A DNA stretch of 64,000 bases from Caballeronia sp. GAFFF1 (GTDB lineage: Bacteria; Pseudomonadota; Gammaproteobacteria; Burkholderiales; Burkholderiaceae), in NCBI RefSeq assembly GCF_023630705.1, contig NZ_JALQEM010000019.1:124001-188000 (forward strand), read 5' to 3'. Each line of letters opens with the position of its first letter. The first letter of the stretch is position 1. The notes below the pieces were generated by a model. It was not told where the DNA came from and did no database searches. It saw only the letters and a program-made list of their open reading frames with translations. This document shows positions 46,019 to 55,623 of this stretch, piece after piece. Position numbers and translations under genes: made by a program.

Positions 46019-46581
46019 GCCGATGCTCCGCAGGCGCCCTGGGTGATGCGCGGCCGCCCGCCCGCCGCGATGCGGATGCAGCGGCGCGCTGAGGAATTGC
46101 CAGCGGGATCGGCGCTGCGCGGGGAAAAGTCGAAGCTGCGAAAGCCGCCGATCACCTGACCCGACGGCGGCGTGAAGGAGAGATCGGTGGCCGCGCCCGC
46201 GATGGCGATGGAAGACATGGCCGGCTCAACGCGCAGCAGCGCAGGCGCGCCGTCGCGATCGACGAAGAGCCCCCAGCCGCAGGACCAGTCCGTGATGCCG
46301 CCATCGCAGCCTTTGCCCGATGCAAGGCAGTGGCGCGCGGCGTCGATCCGGCACAGCGTCACGCGCGCGCCGCGCCGAAGTGCTTCGGTTCGCGCGAGCG
46401 AAAGCGTCGAAAAGAAGGAGCGCGCCCGGGCATCGACCTGATCGCGCATCTGCCAGGCGAAGAACGACGGTGCCGAGAATGTCGCGATGATCGCCATGAC
46501 GGCCAGCACGACGCAAAGTTCGACCAGCGTGAAGCCGCTGATGCCGCTGATGCCACATAAGGAAGCGCGATTCATCTGCAT
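46015..46581 (-). CDS. fimT: FimT/GspH-family minor pilin with GRPR motif
   Basis: The 188 aa product has the prepilin signal G^FTLVELCVVLAVMAIIATFSAPSF with Glu5, followed by the FimT/GspH block ARSFFSTLSLARTEALRRGARVTLC. The C-terminal end reads RRCIRIAAGGRPRITQGAC. The GRPR at residues 175-178 fits the GRxR motif reported for DNA-binding FimT proteins in natural transformation. It is the first gene of the fimT-pilV-pilW-pilX-pilE operon. Confidence 0.88.
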   Translation of the reverse strand: MQMNRASLCGISGISGFTLVELCVVLAVMAIIATFSAPSFFAWQMRDQVDARARSFFSTLSLARTEALRRGARVTLCRIDAARHCLASGKGCDGGITDWSCGWGLFVDRDGAPALLRVEPAMSSIAIAGAATDLSFTPPSGQVIGGFRSFDFSPRSADPAGNSSARRCIRIAAGGRPRITQGACGASA

Positions 46582-46733
46582 CCCTGAACGATTCGAGTTG
46601 AAGAACGCTGAATCTATCGGGAAGCGACGCGCGCCGCCATTAGCCGAACGGCCTAGTGTTCAGGTTGGTTTTCGCCAGGCAGACTTTGCGCGGGAATGCG
46701 AGAAAACCTTGCGGAGGGCGAATGCAGCACGAA

Positions 46734-47216
46734 TCAACGCTTACGGGAAGCGGATTTCTTGGGCGCGGCGCGGCGGAATTCCTCGAGCACGTCTTCGAAC
46801 TCGGAAACGTCCTCGAAGCGCTTATAGACGGATGCGAACCGCACGTAGGCGATGGTGTCGAGCTGGCGCAATTCGTTCATCACGAGCTCGCCGAGACGCT
46901 CGCTCTGCACTTCGCGCTCGCCGCTGCCGAGCAGCTGATATTCGATGCGCGCAACGGCGGCGTCGATGGCGTCGGCCGCGACCGGCCGCTTGCGCAGCGC
47001 GAGCTTCATGCTGGCGACGATCTTGCGCCGGTCGAACTCGGTGCGGCTGCCGTCTTTCTTGACGACGGACGGCAACGCAAGCTCCACGCGCTCGTACGTG
47101 GTGAAACGCTTGTCGCACGCAGGACAGCGCCGACGCCGCCGGATGGCAGCGCCGTCTTCCGACACGCGGGAATCGACGACCTGAGTGTCTTCGTGTCGGC
47201 AGAACGGGCAGCGCAT
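46734..47216 (-). CDS. nrdR: Transcriptional repressor NrdR
   Basis: The 160 aa product has an N-terminal zinc ribbon (CPFC at 3-6, CPAC further on) followed by the ATP-cone domain ([32 protein letters not shown]). It represses ribonucleotide reductase genes according to ATP/dATP. The C-terminal tail is Lys/Arg-rich. It is 30 bp downstream of glyA, the usual glyA-nrdR pairing. Confidence 0.97.
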   Translation of the reverse strand: MRCPFCRHEDTQVVDSRVSEDGAAIRRRRRCPACDKRFTTYERVELALPSVVKKDGSRTEFDRRKIVASMKLALRKRPVAADAIDAAVARIEYQLLGSGEREVQSERLGELVMNELRQLDTIAYVRFASVYKRFEDVSEFEDVLEEFRRAAPKKSASRKR

Positions 47217-47246
47217 CGCGGCGTGTCTCGGGACTGGGCTAGGGGA

Positions 47247-48494
47247 TTAACGGTAGACCGGGAAACGCTTGGTCAGATCGGCCACTTGCGCGCGCACGCG
47301 CTCGATGGTCGCCTGGTCTTCCGGATTGTCCAGCACGTCCGCGATCAGGTTGCCGACGATTTCAGCTTCCTTCACGCCGAAGCCGCGCGTGGTCATGGCG
47401 GGCGAACCGAGACGCACGCCGCTCGTGACAAAGGGCTTTTCCGGATCGTTCGGGATCGCGTTCTTGTTCACCGTGATATGCGCTGCGCCGAGCGCGGCTT
47501 CCGCGGCCTTGCCTGTGATCTTTTTCGCGCGCAGGTCGACCAGCATCACGTGACTTTCGGTGCGGCCCGACACGATGCGCAGTCCGCGCTTGACGAGCGT
47601 CTCGGCCAGCACGCGAGCATTGTCGAGCACGGCTTGCTGATACGTCTTGAACTCGGGCGCGAGAGCTTCCTTGAACGCGACGGCCTTGGCGGCGATCACG
47701 TGCATCAGCGGGCCGCCCTGAATGCCGGGGAAGATGGCCGAATTGATCTGCTTCTCGAATTCCGCCTTCATCAGGATGACGCCGCCGCGCGGGCCGCGCA
47801 GGCTCTTGTGCGTGGTCGTCGTGACGAAATCCGCGTGCGGCACCGGGTTCGGATACAGGCCGGCGGCGACGAGACCCGCGTAATGCGCCATGTCGACCAT
47901 GAAGTAAGCGCCGACGCTCTTCGCGATCTTCGAGAGACGCTCGAAGTCGATGCGCAGCGCGAACGCCGACGCGCCCGCGACGATCAGCTTCGGCTTATGT
48001 TCCTTGGCGAGCGCCTCGGTCTTTTCGTAATCGATGTCTTCGGCTTCGTTCAGGCCGTAGCTCACGACGTTGAACCACTTGCCCGACATGTTCACCGGCG
48101 AGCCGTGCGTGAGGTGCCCGCCTTCGGCGAGGCTCATGCCCATGATCGTGTCGCCCGGCTTCAGGACGGCGAAGAACACGCCCTGGTTCGCCTGCGAGCC
48201 GGAGTTCGGCTGCACGTTCGCGGCTTCTGCGCCGAAAAGTTGCTTCACGCGGTCGATGGCCAGCTGCTCGACGATATCCACGTACTCGCAACCGCCGTAG
48301 TAGCGCTTGCCCGGGTAGCCTTCCGCGTATTTGTTCGTGAGTTGCGAACCCTGCGCGGCCATGACGGCCGGGCTCGTGTAGTTTTCCGAGGCGATCAGCT
48401 CGATGTGCTCTTCCTGCCGGCGGTTTTCCTGCTCGATGGCCTTGAGCAATTCGGGATCGACTTTGGCAAGGGTACTTTCGGCTCTGTCGAACAT
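47247..48494 (-). CDS. glyA: Serine hydroxymethyltransferase
   Basis: The 415 aa PLP enzyme has [16 protein letters not shown] near the start, [14 protein letters not shown], the PLP Lys in [15 protein letters not shown], and [15 protein letters not shown] near the end. It interconverts serine and glycine with tetrahydrofolate. It is first in the glyA-nrdR unit; the 468 bp upstream are shared with a divergent SDR gene. Confidence 0.98.
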   Translation of the reverse strand: MFDRAESTLAKVDPELLKAIEQENRRQEEHIELIASENYTSPAVMAAQGSQLTNKYAEGYPGKRYYGGCEYVDIVEQLAIDRVKQLFGAEAANVQPNSGSQANQGVFFAVLKPGDTIMGMSLAEGGHLTHGSPVNMSGKWFNVVSYGLNEAEDIDYEKTEALAKEHKPKLIVAGASAFALRIDFERLSKIAKSVGAYFMVDMAHYAGLVAAGLYPNPVPHADFVTTTTHKSLRGPRGGVILMKAEFEKQINSAIFPGIQGGPLMHVIAAKAVAFKEALAPEFKTYQQAVLDNARVLAETLVKRGLRIVSGRTESHVMLVDLRAKKITGKAAEAALGAAHITVNKNAIPNDPEKPFVTSGVRLGSPAMTTRGFGVKEAEIVGNLIADVLDNPEDQATIERVRAQVADLTKRFPVYR

Positions 48495-48962
48495 ACGTTT
48501 TCCGTGAGATCAAAACAGGTTGACCGGATCGCGCGGGCGCACGAAAGGCTGGACACCGATGAAGTCCAGACGCGGCGGATGAGGGAAGAATCCGGTTTCG
48601 CGGAACGGACAGCCACCGGCAACGCAGCGACGGCGCGCGGATCTCAGCTGCCCAGGCGAACGGCAAAACGACGCTCCGCGCTTCCTAGTGGGTCGTTCCA
48701 CCTTGAATCCGAAGATTCTATCGCCAGTCACGCGGGGTTTGAGCGTTGTAGTTTAATGGGCGGCCGGGCTTTAGGCAACCGGCCTCCGGGCCCCTTCGCG
48801 GGCCTCTTTTGCGGTGCGTGGCTGCGCCGGGAAGCACGGTCGTTCGCGTGCGCGGTCGCTTGCCGCCTGGCATCAATGGAAGTACCCTTTGCGCCGTTGC
48901 CGGATGCGTGCCCGCGCGCCGCCCGGTTCGGCCTATCGCTTATCTCCAATCGGAGCTCGACC
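48495..48962. other. 468-bp region between divergent glyA and an SDR gene
   Basis: No supported gene is visible. Around 48787-48810 there is a short GC hairpin (GGCCC/GGGCC) followed by CTCTTTT on the plus strand, which might be an attenuator-like structure but is weak. I do not recognise a glycine or folate riboswitch. Confidence 0.4.
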
Positions 48963-49709
48963 ATGATCGTCTTCGTCACCGGCGCGTCTGCCGGCTTCGG
49001 CGCCGCCATCGCGCGCGCTTTCGTCAAGGGCGGCCATCGCGTCGTCGCGGCGGCGCGTCGCAAGGAACGCCTCGACGCGCTGTCGAAGGAACTCGGCGAC
49101 GCGTTGTTGCCCGTCGAAATCGACGTGCGCGACGAAAGCGCCGTGCGAAACGCCATCGCATCGCTGCCTGACGGCTTCGCGCAGATCGACGTGCTGGTGA
49201 ACAACGCCGGCCTCGCGCTCGGCCTCGAACCCGCCCAGCGCGCGAATTTCGACGACTGGAAGAACATGATCGAGACGAACTGCACCGGTCTCGCGGCGGT
49301 CACGCACGCGATCTTGCCGGGCATGGTCGAGCGCAATCGCGGCCACGTGTTCAATCTCGGCTCGGTGGCGGCCACGTACCCATATCCCGGCGGCAACGTA
49401 TACGGCGCGACCAAGGCGTTCGTGCGGCAGTTCAGCCTGAACCTGCGCGCGGACCTCGCGGGCACCGCGCTGCGCGTGACCGATATCGAGCCGGGCCTGT
49501 GCGGCGGCACCGAATTCTCGAATGTGCGCTTCAAGGGCGACGACGACAAGGCCGCGTCCGTCTACAAGGACGTGCAGCCGCTCACGCCCGAGGACATCGC
49601 GGACGCCATCTACTGGATCGCCACGCGGCCGGCGCACGTGAACATCAACACGATCGAACTGATGCCGGTCGCGCAGACGTTCGGACCGTTGCAAATTCAC
49701 CGCGGCTGA
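48963..49709 (+). CDS. SDR-family NADP-dependent 3-hydroxy acid dehydrogenase, YdfG-like
   Basis: The product is 248 aa from the ATG at 48963. It has TGASAGFGAAIARAF with the following ARRKERL that suits NADP, VNNAGLALGLEPA, the Ser in LGSVAATYPYPGG, and YGATKAFVRQFSLNLRADL. IEPGLCGGTEFSNVRFKGDDDKA is typical of YdfG-type enzymes, which act on L-allo-threonine, serine and 3-hydroxypropionate. A much longer open frame on this strand, running back to 46656, is a shadow of glyA/nrdR. Confidence 0.9.
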   Translation: MIVFVTGASAGFGAAIARAFVKGGHRVVAAARRKERLDALSKELGDALLPVEIDVRDESAVRNAIASLPDGFAQIDVLVNNAGLALGLEPAQRANFDDWKNMIETNCTGLAAVTHAILPGMVERNRGHVFNLGSVAATYPYPGGNVYGATKAFVRQFSLNLRADLAGTALRVTDIEPGLCGGTEFSNVRFKGDDDKAASVYKDVQPLTPEDIADAIYWIATRPAHVNINTIELMPVAQTFGPLQIHRG

Positions 49710-49835
49710 GCGGCAAACTGCCTGAGGATTTGGCGAGCACTTAGCGGGTTCCGGTAAAATGCCGCGGATGAATATCTGTCAAAAAGCGAACCGCAGCGGT
49801 CCGAGAAGGCCCGGCGCAAGCGGAGCGGCGCGCAG

Positions 49836-50306
49836 GTGAGCAATCCGTCGATTTTCGAGTGGCCGATTCGCGTGTACTACGAGGACATCGACGCCGGCGG
49901 CATCGTTTTCTACGCGAATTACCTGAAGTTCTTCGAGCGTGCGCGTACCGAATGGCTGCGCGCGTGCGGCATCGACCAGCAGCGCCTCGCGGAATCGGAC
50001 GGCATCGTGTTCGTCGTGAAAAGGACGTCCGTCGATTATTCAGCGCCCGCCCGCCTCGACGACGTGATCCGCGTGGTCAGCCATATCGAGCGGCTCGGGC
50101 GCGCGTCGGTGGACTTTCATCAGGAAGCATGGCGCGACGGCGTGCTGCTCGCGAGCGGCGAGATTCGCGTGGCGTCGGTGGATCGCGCATCCATTCGGCC
50201 CGCGGGCATTCCGGCAGCCGTCCTCGACGGACTCCGGCGCGGCGCTCCTGCGGCGCAGTCAGCCGATGCACCCATTGCGCCGAATGGCGGACCCAGCTGT
50301 GTTTAG
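49836..50306 (+). CDS. ybgC: Tol-Pal-associated acyl-CoA thioesterase YbgC
   Basis: The 156 aa hotdog-fold protein uses a GTG start at 49836; the nearby ATGs are out of frame. The YbgC signature VYYEDIDAGGIVFYANYLKFFERARTEWLR includes the catalytic Asp. The C-terminal 20 residues are extra and disordered. It hydrolyses short-chain acyl-CoA and opens the tol-pal operon, with 121 bp to tolQ. Confidence 0.93.
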   Translation: MSNPSIFEWPIRVYYEDIDAGGIVFYANYLKFFERARTEWLRACGIDQQRLAESDGIVFVVKRTSVDYSAPARLDDVIRVVSHIERLGRASVDFHQEAWRDGVLLASGEIRVASVDRASIRPAGIPAAVLDGLRRGAPAAQSADAPIAPNGGPSCV

Positions 50307-50427
50307 CAGAGCAAGACAATCGAGAAAGAGCCGGCTTCAGGCGCGGCTTTCGTTCCGTTCACATCTCATTCACGAAAGCCTGACGCTCCGACCGGACCCG
50401 TTTTCCGGGAAGTAACAGCGGACCTTT

Positions 50428-51105
50428 ATGAACAATACACAAGACCTGTCGATCGTATCTCTCGTCGTCCATGCCAGCGTGCTCGCGCAGGCCGTGATGG
50501 CGCTCTTGCTGGTTCTGTCGCTTCTGTCGTGGACCTTCATCTTCCGCAAGTGGTTCGCCATTCGCCGCGCGCGTGCGCAGACGGAGCGCTTCGAACGCGA
50601 TTTCTGGTCGGGCGGCGACCTTCAGGCGCTGTACCAGAGCGCCGCGAACAACCGTCACACCATCGGCGCGCTCGAGCGTATCTTCGAGTCGGGCATGCGC
50701 GAATTCCTGAAGGGCAAGGAGCGCCGCATCACCGATCCGAGCGCGATTCTCGACGGCTCGCGCCGTGCCATGCGCGCCGCGTTCCAGCGCGAAATGGACG
50801 TGCTCGAAGCGAACCTCGCGTTCCTCGCGTCGGTCGGCTCGGTGAGTCCGTATATCGGCTTGTTCGGCACGGTCTGGGGCATCATGAATTCCTTCCGCGG
50901 ACTCGCCAACGTGCAGCAGGCGACGCTCGCGAACGTCGCGCCGGGCATCGCCGAGGCGCTCGTCGCCACCGCGATCGGCCTGTTCGCCGCGATTCCCGCC
51001 GTGGTCGCCTACAACCGCTACGCACACGACATCGACCGTCTGGCGATCCGCTTCGAGACCTTCATCGAAGAGTTCTCGAACATCTTGCAGCGTCAGGCGC
51101 ACTAA
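50428..51105 (+). CDS. tolQ: Tol-Pal system protein TolQ
   Basis: The 225 aa inner-membrane protein has three helices, the MotA/ExbB/TolQ proton-channel family: LVVHASVLAQAVMALLLVLSLLSWTFIF, then LASVGSVSPYIGLFGTVWGIMNSF and AEALVATAIGLFAAIPAVVAYN. With TolR it uses the proton gradient to energise TolA during envelope constriction. It lies 12 bp before tolR. Confidence 0.97.
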   Translation: MNNTQDLSIVSLVVHASVLAQAVMALLLVLSLLSWTFIFRKWFAIRRARAQTERFERDFWSGGDLQALYQSAANNRHTIGALERIFESGMREFLKGKERRITDPSAILDGSRRAMRAAFQREMDVLEANLAFLASVGSVSPYIGLFGTVWGIMNSFRGLANVQQATLANVAPGIAEALVATAIGLFAAIPAVVAYNRYAHDIDRLAIRFETFIEEFSNILQRQAH

Positions 51106-51117
51106 CAGGAGTCCGCG

Positions 51118-51561
51118 ATGGCAGGCCCGATCCGTTCCAGCATGCGCGGCAGCTCGCGCCGCGCAATGGCCGACATCAACGTCGTGCCGTATATCGACGT
51201 GATGCTCGTGCTGCTCGTCATCTTCATGGTGACCGCCCCGCTCGTGTCGCCTTCGATCATCAATCTGCCGACCGTCGGCAATGCGCAGCCGCAGGAACAG
51301 CAGCCGCCGCTCGTCATCAACATCAAGGCGGACGGCAGCATGAACGTGCGCTACAAGGAAGAAGGCGGCGCGACGCAAGAGCAGAGAATGACGAAGGGCG
51401 ATCTCAACGCATTCGTGCTCAATCGTCAGGAGTCGCACCCGGATCAGCCGGTCGTGATCGCGGCGGACAAGACGGTGAAGTATGAGGTCGTCATGGATGT
51501 GATGTCCGATATGAAAGCGCGCGGCGTGAAGCGCGTTGGATTGCTCGTCAAATCGCAATGA
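51118..51561 (+). CDS. tolR: Tol-Pal system protein TolR
   Basis: The 147 aa product has one N-terminal helix bearing the key Asp in NVVPYIDVMLVLLVIFMVTAPL, then a periplasmic ExbD/TolR domain. It is the stator partner of TolQ. A GC-rich spacer with AGGAG precedes its ATG. Its stop overlaps the tolA ATG by 4 nt. Confidence 0.96.
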   Translation: MAGPIRSSMRGSSRRAMADINVVPYIDVMLVLLVIFMVTAPLVSPSIINLPTVGNAQPQEQQPPLVINIKADGSMNVRYKEEGGATQEQRMTKGDLNAFVLNRQESHPDQPVVIAADKTVKYEVVMDVMSDMKARGVKRVGLLVKSQ

Positions 51562-52649
51562 TCGATCGTCGCACCGGCCAGCCCCAGCAGGCGCGCGCGC
51601 GTTCCGCGCGGCCCATCCGTCCGCCGCGCGAGCGAGGCACGGGCAAGGCGTTCGCGCTCGCGGCCGTCATGCATTTGCTGCTCGGCTGGCTGCTTTATCA
51701 CGGCATCAACTGGCAGAACAACACGCCGGCCGGCGCGGAAGCGGAAATCTGGACCGACATTCCCGACATGTCCGCGCCGACGCCGCGCCCCGCTCCTCCG
51801 CCGCCCGCGCCCGCAAAAGTGCAGCCCGCGCCGCCGCCCGCGAGAGACGAGCAGGCGGACATCGCGTTGCAGGAGAAGAAGCGCAAGCAGCAGGAAGCCG
51901 CCGCGCGCGAGGCACAGCTTGCCGAGCAGCGTCGCGAGCAGCAGCAGGCGCAGCAGGAAGCCGAGGCGAAACGCCAGCAACAACTGGCCGCGCAAGCGGC
52001 CGCAGCCGCCGCGGCGCAGAAGGCGATGCAGGACAAGCAGAAGCAGGTCGAGAAGCAGCGTCAGGCGGAACTGCAAAAGCAACAGCAAGCCAAGGCGCAG
52101 CAAGAGAAGGAACGCCAGCAACAAGCTGAGGCGCAGAAGGCGGAACAGCTCAAGGCCGAGCAACAGCAGGCGCAGAAGGAAGCCCGCGCGAAGGCCGACG
52201 CCGAAGCGAAAGCCAAGGCACAGGCAAAGGCGAAGGCCGACGCGGAAGCGAAGGCGAAGGTGGACGCCGAGCGCCGTGCGCGGCTCGCCGCGCTGCAAGG
52301 CCAGTTGGGCGGCGGCACGAGTTCGAGCGGCGAAGGGCTCGCGAAGAGCGGCACGGGCCGCGGCGCGGGCGGCAACGCGACCTCGCCCGGCTATGCCGAG
52401 AAGGTGCAGCGGCGCGTGCGGCCGAACATCGTCTGGGCGGGTGAGACCGCAGGGCTCGAAACCGTCGTGTCGGTCCGTTGTTCGCCGTCGGGCACGCTGC
52501 TCTCGGCAAGCATCAGCCGGTCGAGCGGCAACGAGCAATGGGATCAGGCGGCGCTTCGCGCGGTGCAGCGTTCGGACCCGATGCCCGTCGATGTCGACGG
52601 CAAGGCGCCCGATCATTTCACCATCACGCTGCGCCCGGCGGGAGGCTGA
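51558..52649 (+). CDS. tolA: Cell envelope integrity protein TolA
   Basis: The 363 aa product has an N-terminal membrane anchor (FALAAVMHLLLGWLLYHG, about 33-50), a Pro-rich segment, a long Ala/Gln/Lys/Glu coiled-coil domain II (about 95-255), a Gly/Ser-rich hinge, and a TonB-like C-terminal domain (KVQRRVRPNIVWAG, VSVRCSPSGTLLSASI, DQAALRAVQRS). It spans the periplasm to contact Pal/TolB. Confidence 0.94.
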   Translation: MIDRRTGQPQQARARSARPIRPPRERGTGKAFALAAVMHLLLGWLLYHGINWQNNTPAGAEAEIWTDIPDMSAPTPRPAPPPPAPAKVQPAPPPARDEQADIALQEKKRKQQEAAAREAQLAEQRREQQQAQQEAEAKRQQQLAAQAAAAAAAQKAMQDKQKQVEKQRQAELQKQQQAKAQQEKERQQQAEAQKAEQLKAEQQQAQKEARAKADAEAKAKAQAKAKADAEAKAKVDAERRARLAALQGQLGGGTSSSGEGLAKSGTGRGAGGNATSPGYAEKVQRRVRPNIVWAGETAGLETVVSVRCSPSGTLLSASISRSSGNEQWDQAALRAVQRSDPMPVDVDGKAPDHFTITLRPAGG

Positions 52650-52755
52650 TCGGCCCGCGTTTGAGGCGCTTTGCGCTGGGAACGAATCGTGCAACCGGGG
52701 GTCTGTTCTGCATTCCCCAGACACTTGAAAACGCTTTTTTCGGAACCTAAACAGC

Positions 52756-54048
52756 ATGAGTTTGATGACGAAGCTTGGCCTGAGAACGCTGGTCGCATCC
52801 TGCCTGATCGCAGCCGGCACCGCCGCGCACGCCCAGTTGAACGTGCTCGTCACCGGCGTCGGTTCGACTCAGTTCCCGATCGCGACGGCCAATTTCGCCA
52901 ACGAGGCGAGCTCGCCGCAGCAGATCAGCGCGATCATTCGTCAGGATCTGCAGCGCAGCGGCAAGTTCACGAACATCGACGCGGGCAGCACGCCGGTTGC
53001 GGAAACCGAATCCGTCGATCTCGGCGCGTGGAAGGCCAAGGGCGCGGACGCGTTCGTGTCGGGCAGCGTCACGCGCCTGTCGAACGGCCAGTACGAAGTG
53101 CGCTTTCGCCTCTATGACACGGTGAAGCAGCAGAATCTCGGCGGCCTGTCGCTCGTCAGCGCGGAAAGCGGCCTGCGCATGAGCGCGCACAAGATCGCGG
53201 ATTACATCTACGCCAAGCTGCTCGGCGGCCGGGGCGTATTCGCCACGCGCCTGTCGTACGTCATTCAGACGGGCGGGCGTTATCAGTTGCAGATTTCGGA
53301 TTCGGACGGCCAGGACGCGAAGATCGCCCTCTCCAGCCCGGAACCGATCATCTCGCCGGCGTGGTCGCCGGACGGCACGAAGGTCGCCTACGTATCGTTC
53401 GAAAAGAAGAAGCCGGTCGTCTACATACACGACCTGCCGACGGGACGCCGCATCGTCGTGTCGAATCAGAAGGGCAACAACAGCGCGCCGGCGTGGTCGC
53501 CTGACGGCCGCAAGCTCGCGGTCGCGCTGTCGCGCACCGGCAATACGCAGGTTTTCGAAGTCAACGCGGACGGCACCGGCCTGCGCCGTCTGACACAAGG
53601 CAGTTCCATCGATACCGAGCCGGCCTACTCGCCCGATGGCAACTCCATCTATTTCACGAGCGATCGCGGCGGCCAACCGCAGATCTACAAGATGCCGGCG
53701 GCGGGGGAATCTGCCGGCGCGGCCCAGCGGGTCACATTCACGGGCAGCTACAACACGAGCCCGCGCGTGAGCCCGGACGGCAAGCAACTCGCGTACATTT
53801 CGCGCACCGGCGGCGGCTTCAAGCTGTATTTGCAGGACCTCGCGTCCGGCACGGCAACGGGGCTGACCGACACGACGCATGACGAATCGCCGAGCTTCGC
53901 GGCGAATGGTCAGTACATCCTCTACGCCACCCAAGTGAACGGACGTGGCGTGTTGGCAGCCGTGTCGACCGATGGTCGCACGCGGCAAGTCTTGTCCGTA
54001 CAGGGCGGCGCGGTGCGCGAGCCGTCCTGGGGTCCGTTCATGCAATAA
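52756..54048 (+). CDS. tolB: Tol-Pal system beta-propeller protein TolB
   Basis: The 430 aa periplasmic protein has a signal peptide ([15 protein letters not shown]^Q), an N-terminal domain that includes [12 protein letters not shown], and a six-bladed propeller with repeated PAWSPDG / PAYSPDG / PRVSPDG motifs. It binds Pal and the TolA C-terminus. It is 106 bp after tolA. Confidence 0.97.
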   Translation: MSLMTKLGLRTLVASCLIAAGTAAHAQLNVLVTGVGSTQFPIATANFANEASSPQQISAIIRQDLQRSGKFTNIDAGSTPVAETESVDLGAWKAKGADAFVSGSVTRLSNGQYEVRFRLYDTVKQQNLGGLSLVSAESGLRMSAHKIADYIYAKLLGGRGVFATRLSYVIQTGGRYQLQISDSDGQDAKIALSSPEPIISPAWSPDGTKVAYVSFEKKKPVVYIHDLPTGRRIVVSNQKGNNSAPAWSPDGRKLAVALSRTGNTQVFEVNADGTGLRRLTQGSSIDTEPAYSPDGNSIYFTSDRGGQPQIYKMPAAGESAGAAQRVTFTGSYNTSPRVSPDGKQLAYISRTGGGFKLYLQDLASGTATGLTDTTHDESPSFAANGQYILYATQVNGRGVLAAVSTDGRTRQVLSVQGGAVREPSWGPFMQ

Positions 54049-54102
54049 GTCCAGCAATACGTTTCACCTACAACGTTCAGCTACAACACAAGGAGAGGTA
54101 CC

Positions 54103-54609
54103 ATGATGTCGAAACTCCGTATCGGCCTGGCAGTTGCAATGGTCGGCGCATTGGCCGCGTGTCATTCGGGCGTGAAGCTCGATGAAGGCGCAAACAAGGG
54201 CGCGGTGAGCACGCAGCCCAACCCGACGGACGTGAAGCAAGTCAACATCGACCCGCTGAACGATCCGAACAGCCCGCTCGCCAAGCGCAGCATCTATTTC
54301 GACTTCGACAGCTATGCCGTGAAGGACGACTATCAGCCGCTGCTGCAACAACATTCGTCGTATCTGAAGAGCCATCCGGAGCGTCACGTCCTGATTCAGG
54401 GCAACACCGACGAACGCGGCACGAGCGAGTACAACCTCGCGCTCGGCCAGAAGCGCGCGGAAGCCGTGCGTCGCGCGATGTCGCTGATGGGCGTGGCCGA
54501 TTCGCAGATGGAAGCCGTGAGCCTCGGCAAGGAAAAGCCGATGGCGACGGGTCACGACGACTCGTCGTACGCGCAGAACCGCCGTGCGGATCTCGTGTAT
54601 CAGCAGTAA
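54103..54609 (+). CDS. pal: Peptidoglycan-associated lipoprotein Pal
   Basis: The 168 aa lipoprotein has the lipobox L17-A-A-C20 and an OmpA-like peptidoglycan-binding domain: IYFDFDSYAVKDDY, IQGNTDERGTSEYNLALGQKRAEAV and the C-terminal RRADLVY. It links the outer membrane to peptidoglycan. AAGGAGAGG before a double ATG is a strong ribosome-binding site. Confidence 0.97.
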   Translation: MMSKLRIGLAVAMVGALAACHSGVKLDEGANKGAVSTQPNPTDVKQVNIDPLNDPNSPLAKRSIYFDFDSYAVKDDYQPLLQQHSSYLKSHPERHVLIQGNTDERGTSEYNLALGQKRAEAVRRAMSLMGVADSQMEAVSLGKEKPMATGHDDSSYAQNRRADLVYQQ

Positions 54610-54645
54610 TCGAACTAACGTAACCAGTCACGGGTGAGTCGCCCT

Positions 54646-55395
54646 ATGTTGTATCGCTTTCCCTTGCTGCGCGCTGCCGCAGCCGCGTGTGTAGCCGGTT
54701 CGGCAATGCTCAGCGTGCCCGCGCACGCCGGCGTCTTCGACGACAACGAAGCGCGCAAAGCCGTGCTCGATCTGCGCACCAAGACCGATGGCCTCACGAA
54801 TCAGTTGCAGGCTGCGCAGCGCACGATCCTCGATCAGCAGAATCGTCTCGACCAGCTGAATCAGCAGCTCGCGACGGTTCGCGGCCAGAACGAGGACCTG
54901 GCGAACCAGGTGGCCACGCTGCAAAAGCAGCAGAAGGACTATTACGCCGACCTCGATACGCGCTTGAAGAAGTTTGAGCCGCAGCAGCAAACTATCGACG
55001 GAGTGACGGGTTCGGTGCAGCCTGGCGAGACGGAAGCGTTCAACGCAGCGTCGACGGAGTTCCGTAACGGTGATTACAAGAGCGCCGCAGCGTCGTTCAA
55101 GGCGTTCGTCGCGAAGTACCCGCAAAGCCCGTATCAGCCGACCGCGCAGTACTGGCTCGGCAATGCGTTGTATGCGCAGCGCGACTACAAGGGCTCGACC
55201 GCGATCTGGCAGAATCTGGTGAAGACGTACCCCACGCATCCGCGAGCACCCGAAGCGTTGCTCGCAATCGCGAATAACCAGATCGAACAGGGCCAGAAAT
55301 CGGCTGCGAAGCAGACGCTCCAACAGATCATCTCGCAGTATTCGGGCACTGAAGTCGCGCAGACGGCGCAAAGCAAGATGTCGCAGGTGAAGTAA
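54646..55395 (+). CDS. cpoB: Cell division coordinator CpoB (YbgF)
   Basis: The product is 249 aa from the ATG at 54646; a GTG at 54634 is less likely. It has a signal peptide (ending VPAHA^G), a trimerising coiled coil rich in Gln/Leu (about 40-110), and three TPR repeats (FNAASTEFRNGDYKSAAASFKAFV, PTAQYWLGNALYAQRDYKGS, APEALLAIANNQIEQGQK). It tunes PBP1B and Tol activity at the septum. It is the last gene of the operon. Confidence 0.95.
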   Translation: MLYRFPLLRAAAAACVAGSAMLSVPAHAGVFDDNEARKAVLDLRTKTDGLTNQLQAAQRTILDQQNRLDQLNQQLATVRGQNEDLANQVATLQKQQKDYYADLDTRLKKFEPQQQTIDGVTGSVQPGETEAFNAASTEFRNGDYKSAAASFKAFVAKYPQSPYQPTAQYWLGNALYAQRDYKGSTAIWQNLVKTYPTHPRAPEALLAIANNQIEQGQKSAAKQTLQQIISQYSGTEVAQTAQSKMSQVK

Positions 55396-55438
55396 GCGGA
55401 GCTTTCGACCTTCTCCGGTTCCGCGCCTCTCGTTGAAG

Positions 55439-55475
55439 AACGCTCGCGGGCACGCATGCCGCGGGCGTTTTTCTT
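55439..55475 (+). terminator. Terminator of the tol-pal operon
   Basis: An 11-bp stem with one G-T pair (55439-55449 with 55459-55469, 9-nt loop) is followed by five T. Confidence 0.85.
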
Positions 55476-55498
55476 GAGCGGGTGACGGCGATATACGG

Positions 55499-55528
55499 TT
55501 GACAGTATTCGAGATCGCCGCTTATAAT
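55499..55528 (+). promoter_or_regulatory. Consensus sigma-70 promoter for tRNA-Lys
   Basis: A perfect -35 TTGACA (55499-55504) and a perfect -10 TATAAT (55523-55528) are separated by 18 bp. The expected start at about 55535 is just before the mature tRNA. Confidence 0.92.
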
Positions 55529-55540
55529 TTCGCCTCCTTC

Positions 55541-55616
55541 GGGTCGTTAGCTCAGCTGGTAGAGCAGCGGACTTTTAATCCGTTGGTCGCAGGTTCGAAT
55601 CCCGCACGGCCTACCA
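55541..55616 (+). tRNA. tRNA-Lys (anticodon TTT)
   Basis: The 76-nt cloverleaf has CCA encoded. The acceptor stem GGGTCGT pairs with ACGGCCT (one G-U pair), the D arm has AGCTCAGCTGGTAGAGC, the anticodon TTT is at 55574-55576 and the T arm has GGTTCGAATCC. Confidence 0.97.
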
Positions 55617-55623
55617 AAGAATT

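Noticed and set aside
48787-48810. Terminator or riboswitch upstream of the SDR/glyA genes
   Set aside because: Only a 5-bp stem with an imperfect T-tract is visible, too weak to call.
46656-49709. A 1017-codon open frame on the plus strand across nrdR, glyA and the SDR gene
   Set aside because: Only the last 248 codons (from 48963) are a real SDR; the rest is antisense to the well-supported nrdR and glyA.
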